48,257 nt of DNA from an uncultured Actinomycetes bacterium (lineage in GTDB: Bacteria; Actinomycetota; Actinomycetes; S36-B12): positions 1 to 48,257 of the forward strand of contig CAIXFB010000269.1 in assembly GCA_903918595.1 (NCBI GenBank), written 5' to 3'. The notes under the pieces are model-generated. The model had not been told where the DNA came from. It did no database searches and worked only from the letters and a program-made list of their open reading frames with translations. The position numbers and the translations under genes were made by a program. Positions 26,533 to 35,190 of the stretch are shown here, piece after piece. Positions within the stretch are counted from its first letter, which is position 1, and each line of letters begins with the position of its first letter.

Positions 26533-27327
26533 TTATTCTTGGGCGCTCTTGACTGCCTCGGTGAGCAGTTTTAGATCGGCAAGGTTTTCATTGCCGATGT
26601 CAACACCATTGAGAATTCCGGCCGGCGTTCCGCCAACACCGGCGTCGTAGAAGGCTTGAGTGGCGTTCGCGGCCCAGACCACATAGGTGCGATCAGACAC
26701 GCATTGAGTAAAGGTGTCTAGCTCTGCGCCAGCGATTCCAGCTTCAGAACCAAAGCCGATCAGTTGCTCATCTGTCCAGCCGGTGCCCTCAACCTCAGGT
26801 TGGTTTGCGTACACAACATCATGAAATTCTCGGGTTTTCCCCGCATCAATGGCGCAACCCCAAGCTGCAATTGCCCGCTTCGATGAATCATTACCGAGAT
26901 TGCCATCGAGGAATCCTGTTGGGCGCCAGATCAAACGAACATCGCCACTCTCAGCGAGTCCAGCGATGCCATCCCCATTTGCCTGTTCCAAGGAACCACA
27001 GGCGGGGCACTGGAAGTCTTCCCATAGTTCAAGTACTGGGGCAGTTTCGGGTGCCGAGCCGTATGCCACTCCATACGCCCATTGACTATCTGCACCAAGA
27101 ACACCCGCGGGCAGTGGCGCTGTGGGATCTGGCTGCACGAGGTTCGGGTTGCTGGCGTTGTCTGCATTCCTCGCGATTACCGCCACGCCAATGATGGCGA
27201 CCACTACTGCGAGAACAGTCACGGCACCGACAACCCGGACAGTCCGCTCACGCCGCTTTTGACTGGAATCAGCCTGCTGACGTGCCGATGCGGCTTTTTC
27301 CCGACGGCTTTTGCCACCCTCGCCCAT
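26533..27327 (-). CDS. Membrane-anchored DsbA-family thiol-disulfide oxidoreductase
   Basis: 264 residues. A basic cytosolic N-terminus (about 28 residues, rich in Arg, Lys and Gln) precedes one transmembrane helix (about residues 30-50). An outward-facing thioredoxin-fold domain follows, with active site CPAC in FQCPACGS and the cis-Pro loop GTPAG near residue 235. Such proteins oxidise or isomerise disulfides in secreted proteins. A second cysteine pair (WGCAID, TQCVSD) lies in the helical insertion. A good ribosome-binding site (GGAGGG) is 6 nt before the ATG. It lies between trpA and lgt, a position also seen in other actinobacteria; the link to lgt is an envelope-protein maturation theme. 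Confidence 0.9.
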   Translation of the reverse strand: MGEGGKSRREKAASARQQADSSQKRRERTVRVVGAVTVLAVVVAIIGVAVIARNADNASNPNLVQPDPTAPLPAGVLGADSQWAYGVAYGSAPETAPVLELWEDFQCPACGSLEQANGDGIAGLAESGDVRLIWRPTGFLDGNLGNDSSKRAIAAWGCAIDAGKTREFHDVVYANQPEVEGTGWTDEQLIGFGSEAGIAGAELDTFTQCVSDRTYVVWAANATQAFYDAGVGGTPAGILNGVDIGNENLADLKLLTEAVKSAQE

Positions 27328-27379
27328 AGTTTTCCCTCCATCGGTGTTAAGACCTGCTTCTCACACTTGTAGACGACCA

Positions 27380-27402
27380 GCGTAGGCGAGTAGTTCCTAC
27401 GC
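27380..27402 (-). terminator. Hairpin spanning the trpA stop codon
   Basis: GCGTAGG and CCTACGC form a perfect 7-bp inverted repeat around a 9-nt loop, with the trpA stop TAG inside the 5' arm. No U-tract follows, so termination is uncertain; it may be an mRNA 3' stabiliser or partial terminator between the trp genes and the DsbA-lgt pair. Confidence 0.3.
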
Positions 27403-28200
27403 CTCTCCGCGCACCCCTGCCGAAAGTTCGGTGGCCAGTTTGGACACTGCCCGTAGAGCTGCAGCAAGGTCGGTGGCTTCCAATATGGCATTGACAAAGG
27501 CCGAGCCCACGATTACCCCATCGGAGTATCGGGCAACATCTTGCGCTTGCGCAGCCGTCGAGACTCCCAAACCGACGGCAATCGGAAGTTTGGTCGCCTC
27601 GCGCACCCGGGCTACCAGCTCGGGAGCAGCCGAACTCACCTGACCGCGCGCGCCGGTCACTCCCATCGTGGAGGCGGCGTATACAAATCCAGTTGTTGCA
27701 GAAGTGACAGTGTCAATGCGCACCTGAGTGGATGACGGTGCAACCAGGAATACCCGATCGATGCCGAATGCATCAGTTGCCGCACTCCATGGGCCAGCCT
27801 CTTCAGGTGTGAGGTCGGGCGTGATGACACCCACACCCCCTGCCGATGCGAGCCGCTCGGCAAAGCGTTGGACGCCGTACCGTTCGATGGGATTCCAATA
27901 CGACATGACAAGCGCTGTGGCGCCATGGCCAGAAATCTGTTCGACGATATCGAGGACTACATCAGTGGTCGTGCCCGCTTCCAATGCCATGCTCACAGCT
28001 TCTTGGATGGCCGGGCCGTCCATGAGTGGGTCCGAGTACGGCAACCCGACCTCGATTGCATCGACGCCGGCATCTGTCATCGCATGAAACAACTCAACGC
28101 TCGACCTGTGATCTGGGAATCCGGCTGGGAGATAACCAATGAGCGCAGCCCGACTTTCAGCCCTCGCAGTCTCAAAGACGGAAGATAAGCGTGGGTTCAC
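27397..28200 (-). CDS. trpA: Tryptophan synthase alpha subunit
   Basis: Cleaves indole-3-glycerol phosphate to indole, channelled to TrpB. 267 residues. The catalytic Glu and Asp are in EVGLPYSDPLMDGP; the phosphate-binding loops GLGVST and VGSAFV lie near the C-terminus, and the substrate-gating loop STMGVTGAR is intact. GTG start overlaps the trpB stop as GTGA. Confidence 0.97.
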   Translation of the reverse strand: MNPRLSSVFETARAESRAALIGYLPAGFPDHRSSVELFHAMTDAGVDAIEVGLPYSDPLMDGPAIQEAVSMALEAGTTTDVVLDIVEQISGHGATALVMSYWNPIERYGVQRFAERLASAGGVGVITPDLTPEEAGPWSAATDAFGIDRVFLVAPSSTQVRIDTVTSATTGFVYAASTMGVTGARGQVSSAAPELVARVREATKLPIAVGLGVSTAAQAQDVARYSDGVIVGSAFVNAILEATDLAAALRAVSKLATELSAGVRGEA

Positions 28201-29426
28201 TCCCTATCACCCAACGGGATGCCAAACCAGCGCGCAGCCGTTTCTACATCCTTGTCACCGCGGCCAGAGAGATTCACGACGATGACAGCGTCAGGGCCTA
28301 ACTCCTGGCCCAGACGCATTGCGCCTGCTAACGCGTGTGCGGTTTCTATCGCCGGGATGATGCCTTCAGTCTTGCTCAGGATCTGAAAGGCATTCATGGC
28401 CTCGTCGTCATTCACCGCCTCATACATCGCCCGACCGGTGTCGTGTAGCCACGCATGCTCAGGACCAACGCCGGGGTAATCGAGCCCCGCACTGATGGAA
28501 TGGGAAGAAACTGTTTGACCCCACTCGTCTTGCATCACATATGTCCGGGCACCATGCAAGACACCCGGAGTTCCAGCTGCAAAGCGGGCAGCGTGTCGAC
28601 CGGTCTCGACACCATCTCCACCGGCCTCATATCCACGCAGTTGAACGGAAGGATCATCCATAAATCCACTGAATAAGCCCATTGCGTTCGAGCCCCCACC
28701 CACGCAGGCCACTGCTGCATCAGGAAGTCGACCTTCAAGCGACAAAATCTGCTCGCGGGCTTCCCGCCCAATCACCGAGTGGAAAGTCCTCACCATCTCT
28801 GGGAAGGGCGCTGGACCAGTAACCGTTCCCAAGAGGTAGTGAGTTCTGTCTACCGTGGTGACCCAATCGCGCATCGCCTCGTTGATGGCGTCTTTCAGGG
28901 TGCGGCTACCCGTGGTGACCGGAATGACCTCCGCACCAAGCAGTTTCATCCGAGCGACGTTCAGCGCCTGACGTTTGGTGTCTTCTTCGCCCATGTAGAC
29001 GGTGCATTCCAACCCAAGGAGGGCAGCCGCAGTGGCAGAGGCAACGCCGTGCTGCCCCGCACCAGTCTCGGCAATGACTCGCTTCTTACCCATCCGCTGA
29101 GTCAACAAAGCCTGGCCCAAAACGTTGTTTATCTTGTGCGAACCGGTGTGGTTCAGGTCTTCGCGCTTCAAGTAGATATGCGCACCACCGCAGTACTCGG
29201 CGAAGCGATGTGCCCGGGTCATGATCGAAGGCCGACCTGTGTAATCCCGCTCCAAGCTAGAAAGCTCTTCAGCAAAAGCCGGATCGGTCATAGCAGCCCG
29301 GAAAGCCGCATCGAGCTCGTCGAGTGCTGCTGTGAGGGCTTCCGGAACGAATCGGCCGCCGTATGGTCCGAAATGGCCTGGCAGAGCCTCTGCTGCTGCG
29401 TCAATCTCGACTCGGTTGATCGTCAT
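28197..29426 (-). CDS. trpB: Tryptophan synthase beta subunit
   Basis: PLP enzyme joining indole and serine to give tryptophan. 409 residues. The PLP lysine is in HTGSHKINN; ETGAGQHGVA and the phosphate-binding loop CVGGGSNAMG are intact. The N-terminus with GHFGPYGGRFVPE is the TrpB1 type that pairs with TrpA. ATG overlaps the trpC stop as ATGA; GTGA links it to trpA. Confidence 0.98.
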   Translation of the reverse strand: MTINRVEIDAAAEALPGHFGPYGGRFVPEALTAALDELDAAFRAAMTDPAFAEELSSLERDYTGRPSIMTRAHRFAEYCGGAHIYLKREDLNHTGSHKINNVLGQALLTQRMGKKRVIAETGAGQHGVASATAAALLGLECTVYMGEEDTKRQALNVARMKLLGAEVIPVTTGSRTLKDAINEAMRDWVTTVDRTHYLLGTVTGPAPFPEMVRTFHSVIGREAREQILSLEGRLPDAAVACVGGGSNAMGLFSGFMDDPSVQLRGYEAGGDGVETGRHAARFAAGTPGVLHGARTYVMQDEWGQTVSSHSISAGLDYPGVGPEHAWLHDTGRAMYEAVNDDEAMNAFQILSKTEGIIPAIETAHALAGAMRLGQELGPDAVIVVNLSGRGDKDVETAARWFGIPLGDRE

Positions 29427-30238
29427 GGATTCATCTTGCCGTTTCGGAGCGCAGGGTGCGCGCCGGCAGTTACCAGGTCATGAACGGCCACCCGGGGATC
29501 ACGGCCAGTCACGAGGGCTTCGCCCACCAGAACCGCATCGGCTCCGGCCTCTGCATATGCGATGAGGTCACGGGGGTCACGAACGCCTGATTCAGCGATC
29601 TTGACGCAGGCGTCAGGAATCAAGGGACTCACTCTGGCGAAGAGGCTTCGATCGATTTCGAGGGTTTTCAGGTTACGCGCATTCACGCCGATAACGATCG
29701 CTCCCGCAGAGATGGCACGGGTGATCTCTTCTTCATCGTGGACTTCTACCAGCGGAGTCATGCCCAAACTGAGAGTGCGTTCGATGAGACTCACGAGCGC
29801 TTCTTGATCGAGAGCGGCAACGATCAATAGCGCCATGTCGGCGCCATAAGCCCTCGCTTCCCAGAGTTGATAACTGGTGACGATGAAGTCCTTGCGCACA
29901 ATCGGAATGTCGACGGCCGCACGGACTTTGGCAAGATCGGCAAGACTGCCGCCGAAGCGACGCTCCTCGGTCAGCACACTGATGACGTGCGCACCGCCAG
30001 CCTCGTAATCAGCTGCAAGCGCTGCGGGATCTGAGATTTCAGCTAATGCACCCTTACTGGGACTTGATCGCTTGACCTCTGCGATGACACAAACATCTTC
30101 TCCCGAGAGAACACTCACAACCTCGAGAGCTGGTGGTTGGCGCTCAGCGCGAGATTTGAGATCGTCTAGTGGCACCGATGCCTTGCGTGCATCAACGTCT
30201 TCCCGCACACCGGCGACGATTTCATCAAGAACGTTCAC
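29423..30238 (-). CDS. trpC: Indole-3-glycerol phosphate synthase
   Basis: Closes the indole ring in tryptophan synthesis. The GTG at 30238 is chosen because it begins MNVLDEIVAGVREDVDARK, matching family N-termini (271 residues), and lies 22 nt beyond the DUF2752 stop; the longer frame to 30310 would overlap that gene. Active-site segments: AEVKRSSPSKG (catalytic Lys), VRKDFIVTSYQL, ALLIVAAL, GVNARNLKT and AESGV. It is not fused to trpF, so the isomerase step must come from elsewhere (see the hisA entry). TACCCT lies 7 nt before the GTG and suggests an internal leaderless promoter. Confidence 0.96.
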   Translation of the reverse strand: MNVLDEIVAGVREDVDARKASVPLDDLKSRAERQPPALEVVSVLSGEDVCVIAEVKRSSPSKGALAEISDPAALAADYEAGGAHVISVLTEERRFGGSLADLAKVRAAVDIPIVRKDFIVTSYQLWEARAYGADMALLIVAALDQEALVSLIERTLSLGMTPLVEVHDEEEITRAISAGAIVIGVNARNLKTLEIDRSLFARVSPLIPDACVKIAESGVRDPRDLIAYAEAGADAVLVGEALVTGRDPRVAVHDLVTAGAHPALRNGKMNP

Positions 30239-30245
30239 AAACCGA

Positions 30246-30251
30246 AGGGTA
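30246..30251 (-). promoter_or_regulatory. Candidate -10 element of a leaderless trpC promoter
   Basis: TACCCT (TANNNT) ends 7 nt before the trpC GTG, in the gap after the DUF2752 gene; no Shine-Dalgarno is present. It would let trpCBA be transcribed apart from the two-component genes upstream. Confidence 0.45.
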
Positions 30252-30260
30252 CCTATCCCG

Positions 30261-30686
30261 CTAACCGATGCCCGATCCGAGGTAGGGAAGAAAGTTCCGT
30301 GCCACACCAAAAACGAGTACGACGATTAACACGATGATCAAGATCTTCGACGTTGATTCGGGAAGAACCTGGGATGAGGAAGATCCCATTGCTGGCGTGG
30401 CTTTCCAGGATGAGACCAACCACCGCCACCACGCGAACGCCAGCACTGGAAGAAGGAGGAACAACAGAATGTTGTTATCCGCGGCACCCGCCAAATCACC
30501 ACGCAGCAGTGCGTGACTTCCCCGAAGACCACCACAGGCTGGGCAGTCGATACCCAGGATGGCTTGGGTCGGGCAAACGGGATATACCCCACCTGTGTTG
30601 GGGTCGACCGCCCATACGTAGACGGCTGCGGCTGCAGCAAGTGCGCCCGTTCCAAGTGCCGGAGAGATGCGCCGGAGAGTTCTCAC
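30261..30686 (-). CDS. DUF2752 membrane protein
   Basis: 141 residues, GTG start with GTGA overlap on the histidine kinase gene. Three hydrophobic segments (about residues 12-27, 70-90 and 113-130) flank the DUF2752 signature: CPTQAILGIDCPACGGLRGSHALLRGD is split here as CP..., CPACG and HALLRGD, followed by DNNIL. The family is widespread and of unknown function; the Cys-x-x-Cys may bind metal or form a disulfide. In actinobacteria it often lies before trpC. Confidence 0.88.
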   Translation of the reverse strand: MRTLRRISPALGTGALAAAAAVYVWAVDPNTGGVYPVCPTQAILGIDCPACGGLRGSHALLRGDLAGAADNNILLFLLLPVLAFAWWRWLVSSWKATPAMGSSSSQVLPESTSKILIIVLIVVLVFGVARNFLPYLGSGIG

Positions 30687-32065
30687 TCTCCCATTGTGCG
30701 CGAAACAGGAAACTTCACAAGGAAGGCTGCTCCACCTTCCGGTGCGGTCTCCACTTTTGCGGATCCACCCAATCCTCGGGACAGTCGACCCACGAGGGCT
30801 AGCCCTATCCCGGTTCCCACCGGTCGCACCCCCCGATAACGCTCGTACAGAACGCCAGGTTCAAAGGCCACTTGTGCATCTTGCGGTTGCAGTCCAGGTC
30901 CTGAATCACGCACCTGAACAGTGAAGGAGCCATCAGCTACGAGGAGGGCGAGCACAATTCGTTCACCATCGGGGGTGACCCTGAGTGCGTTCTCCATGAG
31001 ATTGTCAATTACTTGGCGCAAGCGAATCGGATCGGTAGTGACCACCACTGACTCCGTCGGAATTTCAGTGGTGAACGTGATACCGATCGGATGACACCTG
31101 GATTTCCACACCTCGCCAGCATCAAGCAGCAACTGGCGCACATCCACCTCGTTCATCTCAAAGGGGAAATCGACTGCCCCGAGGCGGGCGAGATCAAGCA
31201 AATCAGTTACTAGTTGATTCAATCGGGCTGCTTCGGCTCCGATGATGATCCCGGTCTGGGCAATATCTGCCTCTGGGATCACTCCATCTGCGAGCGCTTC
31301 ACCGTAGCCACGCACCGCAGTGAGCGGCGTGCGAAGTTCGTGCGAGACAGACAACAGAAAGTCTCTTTGCCGCCCCTCGGAGAGCACCAGTGCACTGTTC
31401 AATGAGTTGATGCCTTCTGCAATTTCGGCAATTTCAACCGGTCCTTCAGGCGTGAGGCGAACATTTCGCTCACCGCCAGCCATCTGAAGAGCGGCCTCTC
31501 GGGCAGCTCGCAGTGGTCGGATAAGTCGCCTGGCCACCACATAGCCAATCGGGATCGCAACGAGAAGTCCCACAATCAATGCGATCGCAAAACGCGTAAG
31601 CGCTCGGATCGCGATCTCACCAGCCACGGTGAAGGGTTGGATGAGGACCACAACCCCACCTTGTTGCAGAATCCGCGCTTCAACGAGAACCGGATCTCCT
31701 GCCACTTCCCCTTCTGTCGAGAGAGCGCTGCCATCGCGTAGTGGCTCTAAGGAAATCCCTGCTAATTCAGGCGGAATCTGTGCCCCAGGTTCAATCAGGT
31801 AACCCGTTATCCGCTCACTTTGCAAGGTGTCAACTATTGCCCGAGGAAGTGGGCGCCCCGGCCTATCACTTTCCAAGACTCGATCAAGTGACGCAGCCGT
31901 TATATCAGCCAGTTTTGCTAGCGCTCCCTGCGCTTGGCTCTTGGCGGCTGATTGGGCCAACGGATAGGACACCAAGCCGGCGATGACCGCAACGATCACG
32001 GCAACGACTGAGGCGAGAAGGACGATTCTCGTGGTCAACGTTGTTCGCGGTAGGTGACTACTCAT
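30683..32065 (-). CDS. Sensor histidine kinase
   Basis: 460 residues from the ATG at 32065, which overlaps the regulator's stop by 8 nt (ATGAGTAG). Layout: transmembrane helix 1 (about 13-36), an outward domain of roughly 115 residues (about 38-155), transmembrane helix 2 (about 158-180), HAMP domain, then the dimerisation helix with phospho-accepting His in SVSHELRTPLTAV (about residue 247). The ATPase domain has N-box IDNLMENALRV, G1 DSGPGL and G2 GTGIGLALV. A complete, functional-looking kinase. Its signal is unknown; the outward domain shows no motif I recognise. It sits inside the trp cluster. Confidence 0.94.
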   Translation of the reverse strand: MSSHLPRTTLTTRIVLLASVVAVIVAVIAGLVSYPLAQSAAKSQAQGALAKLADITAASLDRVLESDRPGRPLPRAIVDTLQSERITGYLIEPGAQIPPELAGISLEPLRDGSALSTEGEVAGDPVLVEARILQQGGVVVLIQPFTVAGEIAIRALTRFAIALIVGLLVAIPIGYVVARRLIRPLRAAREAALQMAGGERNVRLTPEGPVEIAEIAEGINSLNSALVLSEGRQRDFLLSVSHELRTPLTAVRGYGEALADGVIPEADIAQTGIIIGAEAARLNQLVTDLLDLARLGAVDFPFEMNEVDVRQLLLDAGEVWKSRCHPIGITFTTEIPTESVVVTTDPIRLRQVIDNLMENALRVTPDGERIVLALLVADGSFTVQVRDSGPGLQPQDAQVAFEPGVLYERYRGVRPVGTGIGLALVGRLSRGLGGSAKVETAPEGGAAFLVKFPVSRTMGE

Positions 32066-32777
32066 GTGGATCTGGCTCAGCCGAGTAACCAACGCCACGC
32101 ACAGTTCGAATGGGACTGGAGTCACCTAACTTCGCGCGCAACTGTGCAATGTGAACATCTACTGTTCGGGTGCCCACAACAGCGGCGTAGCCCCACACCT
32201 CAGAAAGCAATTGGTCACGGCTGAAAACTCGTGATGGTTGCGACAGCAAATGTGCAAGAAGATCAAATTCAGTCGCGGTGAGCGCGACAGGAGAACCAGC
32301 CACATCGACCCGTCTTGTCACCAGGTCAACGCGCACCTGGCCCATAACAAGTGGGGCTTCGTTTTGCGCTGCAATAACCGACCTACGCAGGACAGCTTTC
32401 ACTCGGGCAACGAGCTCACGAGGACTAAAAGGTTTAGTGATGTAGTCATCGGCGCCGAGTTCAAGTCCGAGGATGCGATCCACTTCATCGTCTCGAGCTG
32501 TGCAAAAGAGCACCGGAGTCCAGTTCCCTTCCCCACGAAGTTGCCTGCACACTTCCGTCCCGTCAATGAGTGGCAAGCCGACATCGAGAACGATCGCTGC
32601 GGGGTGCAGGGTGCGGGCAGCCCGCAAGGCCTCTTCGCCATCGGCTGCTACATGGACGCCAAACCCTTCTCTCGAAAGGTAGAGACGGAGCAAATCTGCG
32701 ATCGCTTGCTCATCTTCAACAACCAAAATGACACCGCGAGCTGATTCAGGCGTAGATGACTGACCAAATGAACTCAC
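32058..32777 (-). CDS. OmpR-family response regulator
   Basis: 239 residues. Receiver domain with acidic pocket VVEDE, phospho-acceptor Asp about residue 65 in VLDVGLPLIDG, Thr in FCTARD and Lys about residue 115 in ITKPFSPRE. The winged-helix DNA-binding domain (about 140-235) contains LTATEFDLLAHLL and the C-terminal VRGVGYS. GTG start with weak AGGG upstream. Co-translated with the adjacent kinase gene, which is its obvious partner. Preceded by a 73-nt gap after the HGxxPAAW gene, in which I see no clear promoter or terminator. Confidence 0.95.
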   Translation of the reverse strand: MSSFGQSSTPESARGVILVVEDEQAIADLLRLYLSREGFGVHVAADGEEALRAARTLHPAAIVLDVGLPLIDGTEVCRQLRGEGNWTPVLFCTARDDEVDRILGLELGADDYITKPFSPRELVARVKAVLRRSVIAAQNEAPLVMGQVRVDLVTRRVDVAGSPVALTATEFDLLAHLLSQPSRVFSRDQLLSEVWGYAAVVGTRTVDVHIAQLRAKLGDSSPIRTVRGVGYSAEPDPHE

Positions 32778-32850
32778 GCCCTAAGCGTCCCAGATTCAGA
32801 TGGGCTAACAGCAATTTCGAGGTAAGAGCCGGGTAAAGATTTCCAGGGAG

Positions 32851-33078
32851 TTAGGAAACCTTCGCCTTACGGCCCGTGCCCGGCTTTCCCAAACCCATCA
32901 TCACCATGACTTTGCCGACAATGCCTCCCACAACCACCATTGCCACACCTACCCAGAACATTGGCCAATTCCCCAAGATTAAGGCGAGCGTGCCCACGAT
33001 GAATGCAATCGTGATGATGGCCACAACCGTCCAGGCTGCCGGTGTGGATCCGTGAGATTCATGGTCTGGAGTAGTCAT
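32851..33078 (-). CDS. HGxxPAAW-family small membrane protein
   Basis: 75 residues with two hydrophobic segments (about 15-35 and 39-61). The N-terminal SHGSTPAAW is the defining motif of this actinobacterial family (DUF6704-like), normally located in the trp cluster beside the Trp-operon membrane protein, as here (8-nt gap). Basic C-terminal tail. Function unknown; a role in membrane association or transport connected with tryptophan synthesis is only inferred from context. Confidence 0.88.
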   Translation of the reverse strand: MTTPDHESHGSTPAAWTVVAIITIAFIVGTLALILGNWPMFWVGVAMVVVGGIVGKVMVMMGLGKPGTGRKAKVS

Positions 33079-33086
33079 AAGACCAT

Positions 33087-33608
33087 CTAATCATCAGCGA
33101 GGGTTGGATCGCGCCCAGCATCGAGCGCTTCCCACACAGACTCTTGTTCTGGCGGTTTGGATCCTCGCTCGTACCGTCGACTCAACGTGGGCCATGATCC
33201 CCCACGAACAATGGCAAGAGCCCCACTCACCACCAAGATCAAAGCCGCCACCATCAGGAAAATCCACCACGAGGAGATCGAGCCATCTGAACCGAAGGAG
33301 GAGGGGAAACGAGCACTCTGAATTGCGAGATAGAGCCCGGCAAGGGCAACCACGACGCCTGTGAGAACTCGGCCCACCCTTCGCGTGGCCAGCACCGCGA
33401 GCGCACAGAGGAGGCAGGCCCACGAGGCGGCCGATGCTCCGGTCAATACCTGAGCTCCGGTGAATACCTCTTCAAGAACTGCATTCTCAGCCCCCGGTAA
33501 AACTGGCTCGGTGGTGGTCAGCCAGACTCGATTGAGGGAAAACAGCGCCAGAGCTGCTCCGACAACAATGCTGCTCAGGACGATCGCGTACTCCCGAGCC
33601 CGTGTCAC
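33087..33608 (-). CDS. Tryptophan-biosynthesis-associated membrane protein (Trp_oprn_chp)
   Basis: 173 residues with four hydrophobic segments (about 8-25, 55-75, 80-98 and 112-135). The C-terminal tail has SRRYERG followed by WEALDAGRDPT, the pattern of the Trp_oprn_chp family found next to trpE in actinobacteria. GTG start with a good ribosome site (GGAGGG) overlapping the trpE stop region. Molecular function is not established. Confidence 0.9.
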   Translation of the reverse strand: MTRAREYAIVLSSIVVGAALALFSLNRVWLTTTEPVLPGAENAVLEEVFTGAQVLTGASAASWACLLCALAVLATRRVGRVLTGVVVALAGLYLAIQSARFPSSFGSDGSISSWWIFLMVAALILVVSGALAIVRGGSWPTLSRRYERGSKPPEQESVWEALDAGRDPTLADD

Positions 33609-33618
33609 AACGACCCTC

Positions 33619-35190
33619 CTACTGCGAAACTACTGGTGTCATGGTGGCTGCAGTGGCCACTGCCCGCAGGACTGCTGCCGCTTTGTTGACGCACTCCGCT
33701 GCTTCAGAATCAGGATCTGAATCCGCCACCACTCCGGCTCCAGCCTGCACATGCGCCACACCGTCCTTGATCACTGCAGTCCGGATGGCGATTGCGGTAT
33801 CAAGATTCCCAGCAAAATCCACATAGCCGACGCATCCGCCATACACACCTCGCCGCAGCGTCTCAAGCTCATCGATGATTTCCATAGCTCGTGGCTTTGG
33901 AGCACCAGAGAGCGTGCCCGCCGGGAAAGTAGCAGCCAAAGCATCAAATGCCGTTCGGTCATCAGCGAGTTCGCCGGTGACGGTCGACACCAGATGCATC
34001 ACGTGGGAGTAGCGCTCTACGGACATGAATTCATCAACGGTGACCGTGCCGGGTGCGCATACACGACCCAAGTCATTGCGGGCAAGATCCACCAACATCA
34101 CATGCTCGGCTCGCTCTTTCGCATCATGCAATAGGTCCTCGGCCATTTGCACATCGACAGCAGGTGTGGCACCTCTTGTGCGGGTACCCGCTATCGGATG
34201 AACCGTGCACAAGCCATCAACAACAGTCACCAATGCCTCTGGCGAGGAACCAACGATGTCGAAAGAAACAATCGGATCGAGACCCTGTTCATCACTCATC
34301 AATTCCGATTCAAATTTCGGAAGGCGGACAAGGTACATGTACGGACTTGGATTGGTGGAGCGAAGTGCCCGATACACATCGAGGGAAGACGCTGGGCACG
34401 GAACACTAAACCTCTGCGAGAGCACGACTTGGAATGCGTCTCCTCCGCGCACGTACTCCTGGATCTTTGCAACGTTAGCGGTGTATTCCGCGTGAGAAGT
34501 ATGCGCTTTCACTTCGCTGAGACTGGAACCAGTGAACGTGGAGACCGCCAGATGCCGTGGCGAGACAAGCGCACGCTGCATAACATCAATTCGTTGCACT
34601 GCATCTATCCACGCCGCTTCAGCGCGTTCATCAGATGCGTCGTAATTAATTGCGTTAGCGATCAGGAGGACAGTGCCGTCTGCGTGATCCAACACTGCCA
34701 AATCCGTTGCGAGAAGGAAGCCAAGTTCGGGAATGTTCAAGGTGTTCTCATGCTGATCTGGAACTTTTTCCCAACGCCGGACAGCGTCGTAGGAAAGAAA
34801 GCCAACAAAACCGCCAGTCAAAGGGGGCAGGCCGGGCGAAGATGTGGTTTTCAGGGTTTCTACCGACTCGCGTAAAGCGATGAGTGGATCAGGATCATTG
34901 CTAAGACCAGCAGGTACCCGCCCTGCCCACACTGTCCGCCCGTGCGCCTCCGAGAGCATCGCAGCGCTGCGGACACCCACAAAGGAATAACGAGACCAGG
35001 TGCGCCCTTGTTCTGCTGACTCCAACAAGAAGGTTCCGGCGCGGTCTTCACACAACGCTTCAAACAAACCAACAGCAGTCATGCCGTCGGCTAGGAGCCG
35101 GCGAACCACCGGTATAACTCGAGAATCTTGCGCTCGATGTAGAAAATCTTGTAAGTCCGGACTTGTGACTCCCACTTCGGACTCACTCAC
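33619..35190 (-). CDS. trpE: Anthranilate synthase component I
   Basis: Converts chorismate to anthranilate with ammonia from a TrpG glutaminase, which is not in this window. 523 residues. The tryptophan feedback-site LLES element is present near the N-terminus (TFLLESAEQGRTWSRYSF), so product inhibition is likely. The chorismate-binding domain has FQVVLSQRF, IVGSSPEALV, PIAGTRTRG, HVMLVDLARNDLGRV, FPAGTLSGAPK and GVYGGCVGY. GTG start overlaps the hisI stop as GTGA, joining the his and trp operons. Confidence 0.98.
   Translation of the reverse strand: MSESEVGVTSPDLQDFLHRAQDSRVIPVVRRLLADGMTAVGLFEALCEDRAGTFLLESAEQGRTWSRYSFVGVRSAAMLSEAHGRTVWAGRVPAGLSNDPDPLIALRESVETLKTTSSPGLPPLTGGFVGFLSYDAVRRWEKVPDQHENTLNIPELGFLLATDLAVLDHADGTVLLIANAINYDASDERAEAAWIDAVQRIDVMQRALVSPRHLAVSTFTGSSLSEVKAHTSHAEYTANVAKIQEYVRGGDAFQVVLSQRFSVPCPASSLDVYRALRSTNPSPYMYLVRLPKFESELMSDEQGLDPIVSFDIVGSSPEALVTVVDGLCTVHPIAGTRTRGATPAVDVQMAEDLLHDAKERAEHVMLVDLARNDLGRVCAPGTVTVDEFMSVERYSHVMHLVSTVTGELADDRTAFDALAATFPAGTLSGAPKPRAMEIIDELETLRRGVYGGCVGYVDFAGNLDTAIAIRTAVIKDGVAHVQAGAGVVADSDPDSEAAECVNKAAAVLRAVATAATMTPVVSQ

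Noticed and set aside
32778..32850. Promoter or operator for the two-component genes in the gap before the regulator
   Set aside because: No TANNNT box at a leaderless distance and only weak short repeats (CCCA/TGGG, TTAGCCC and TTAGGGC); not enough to call.
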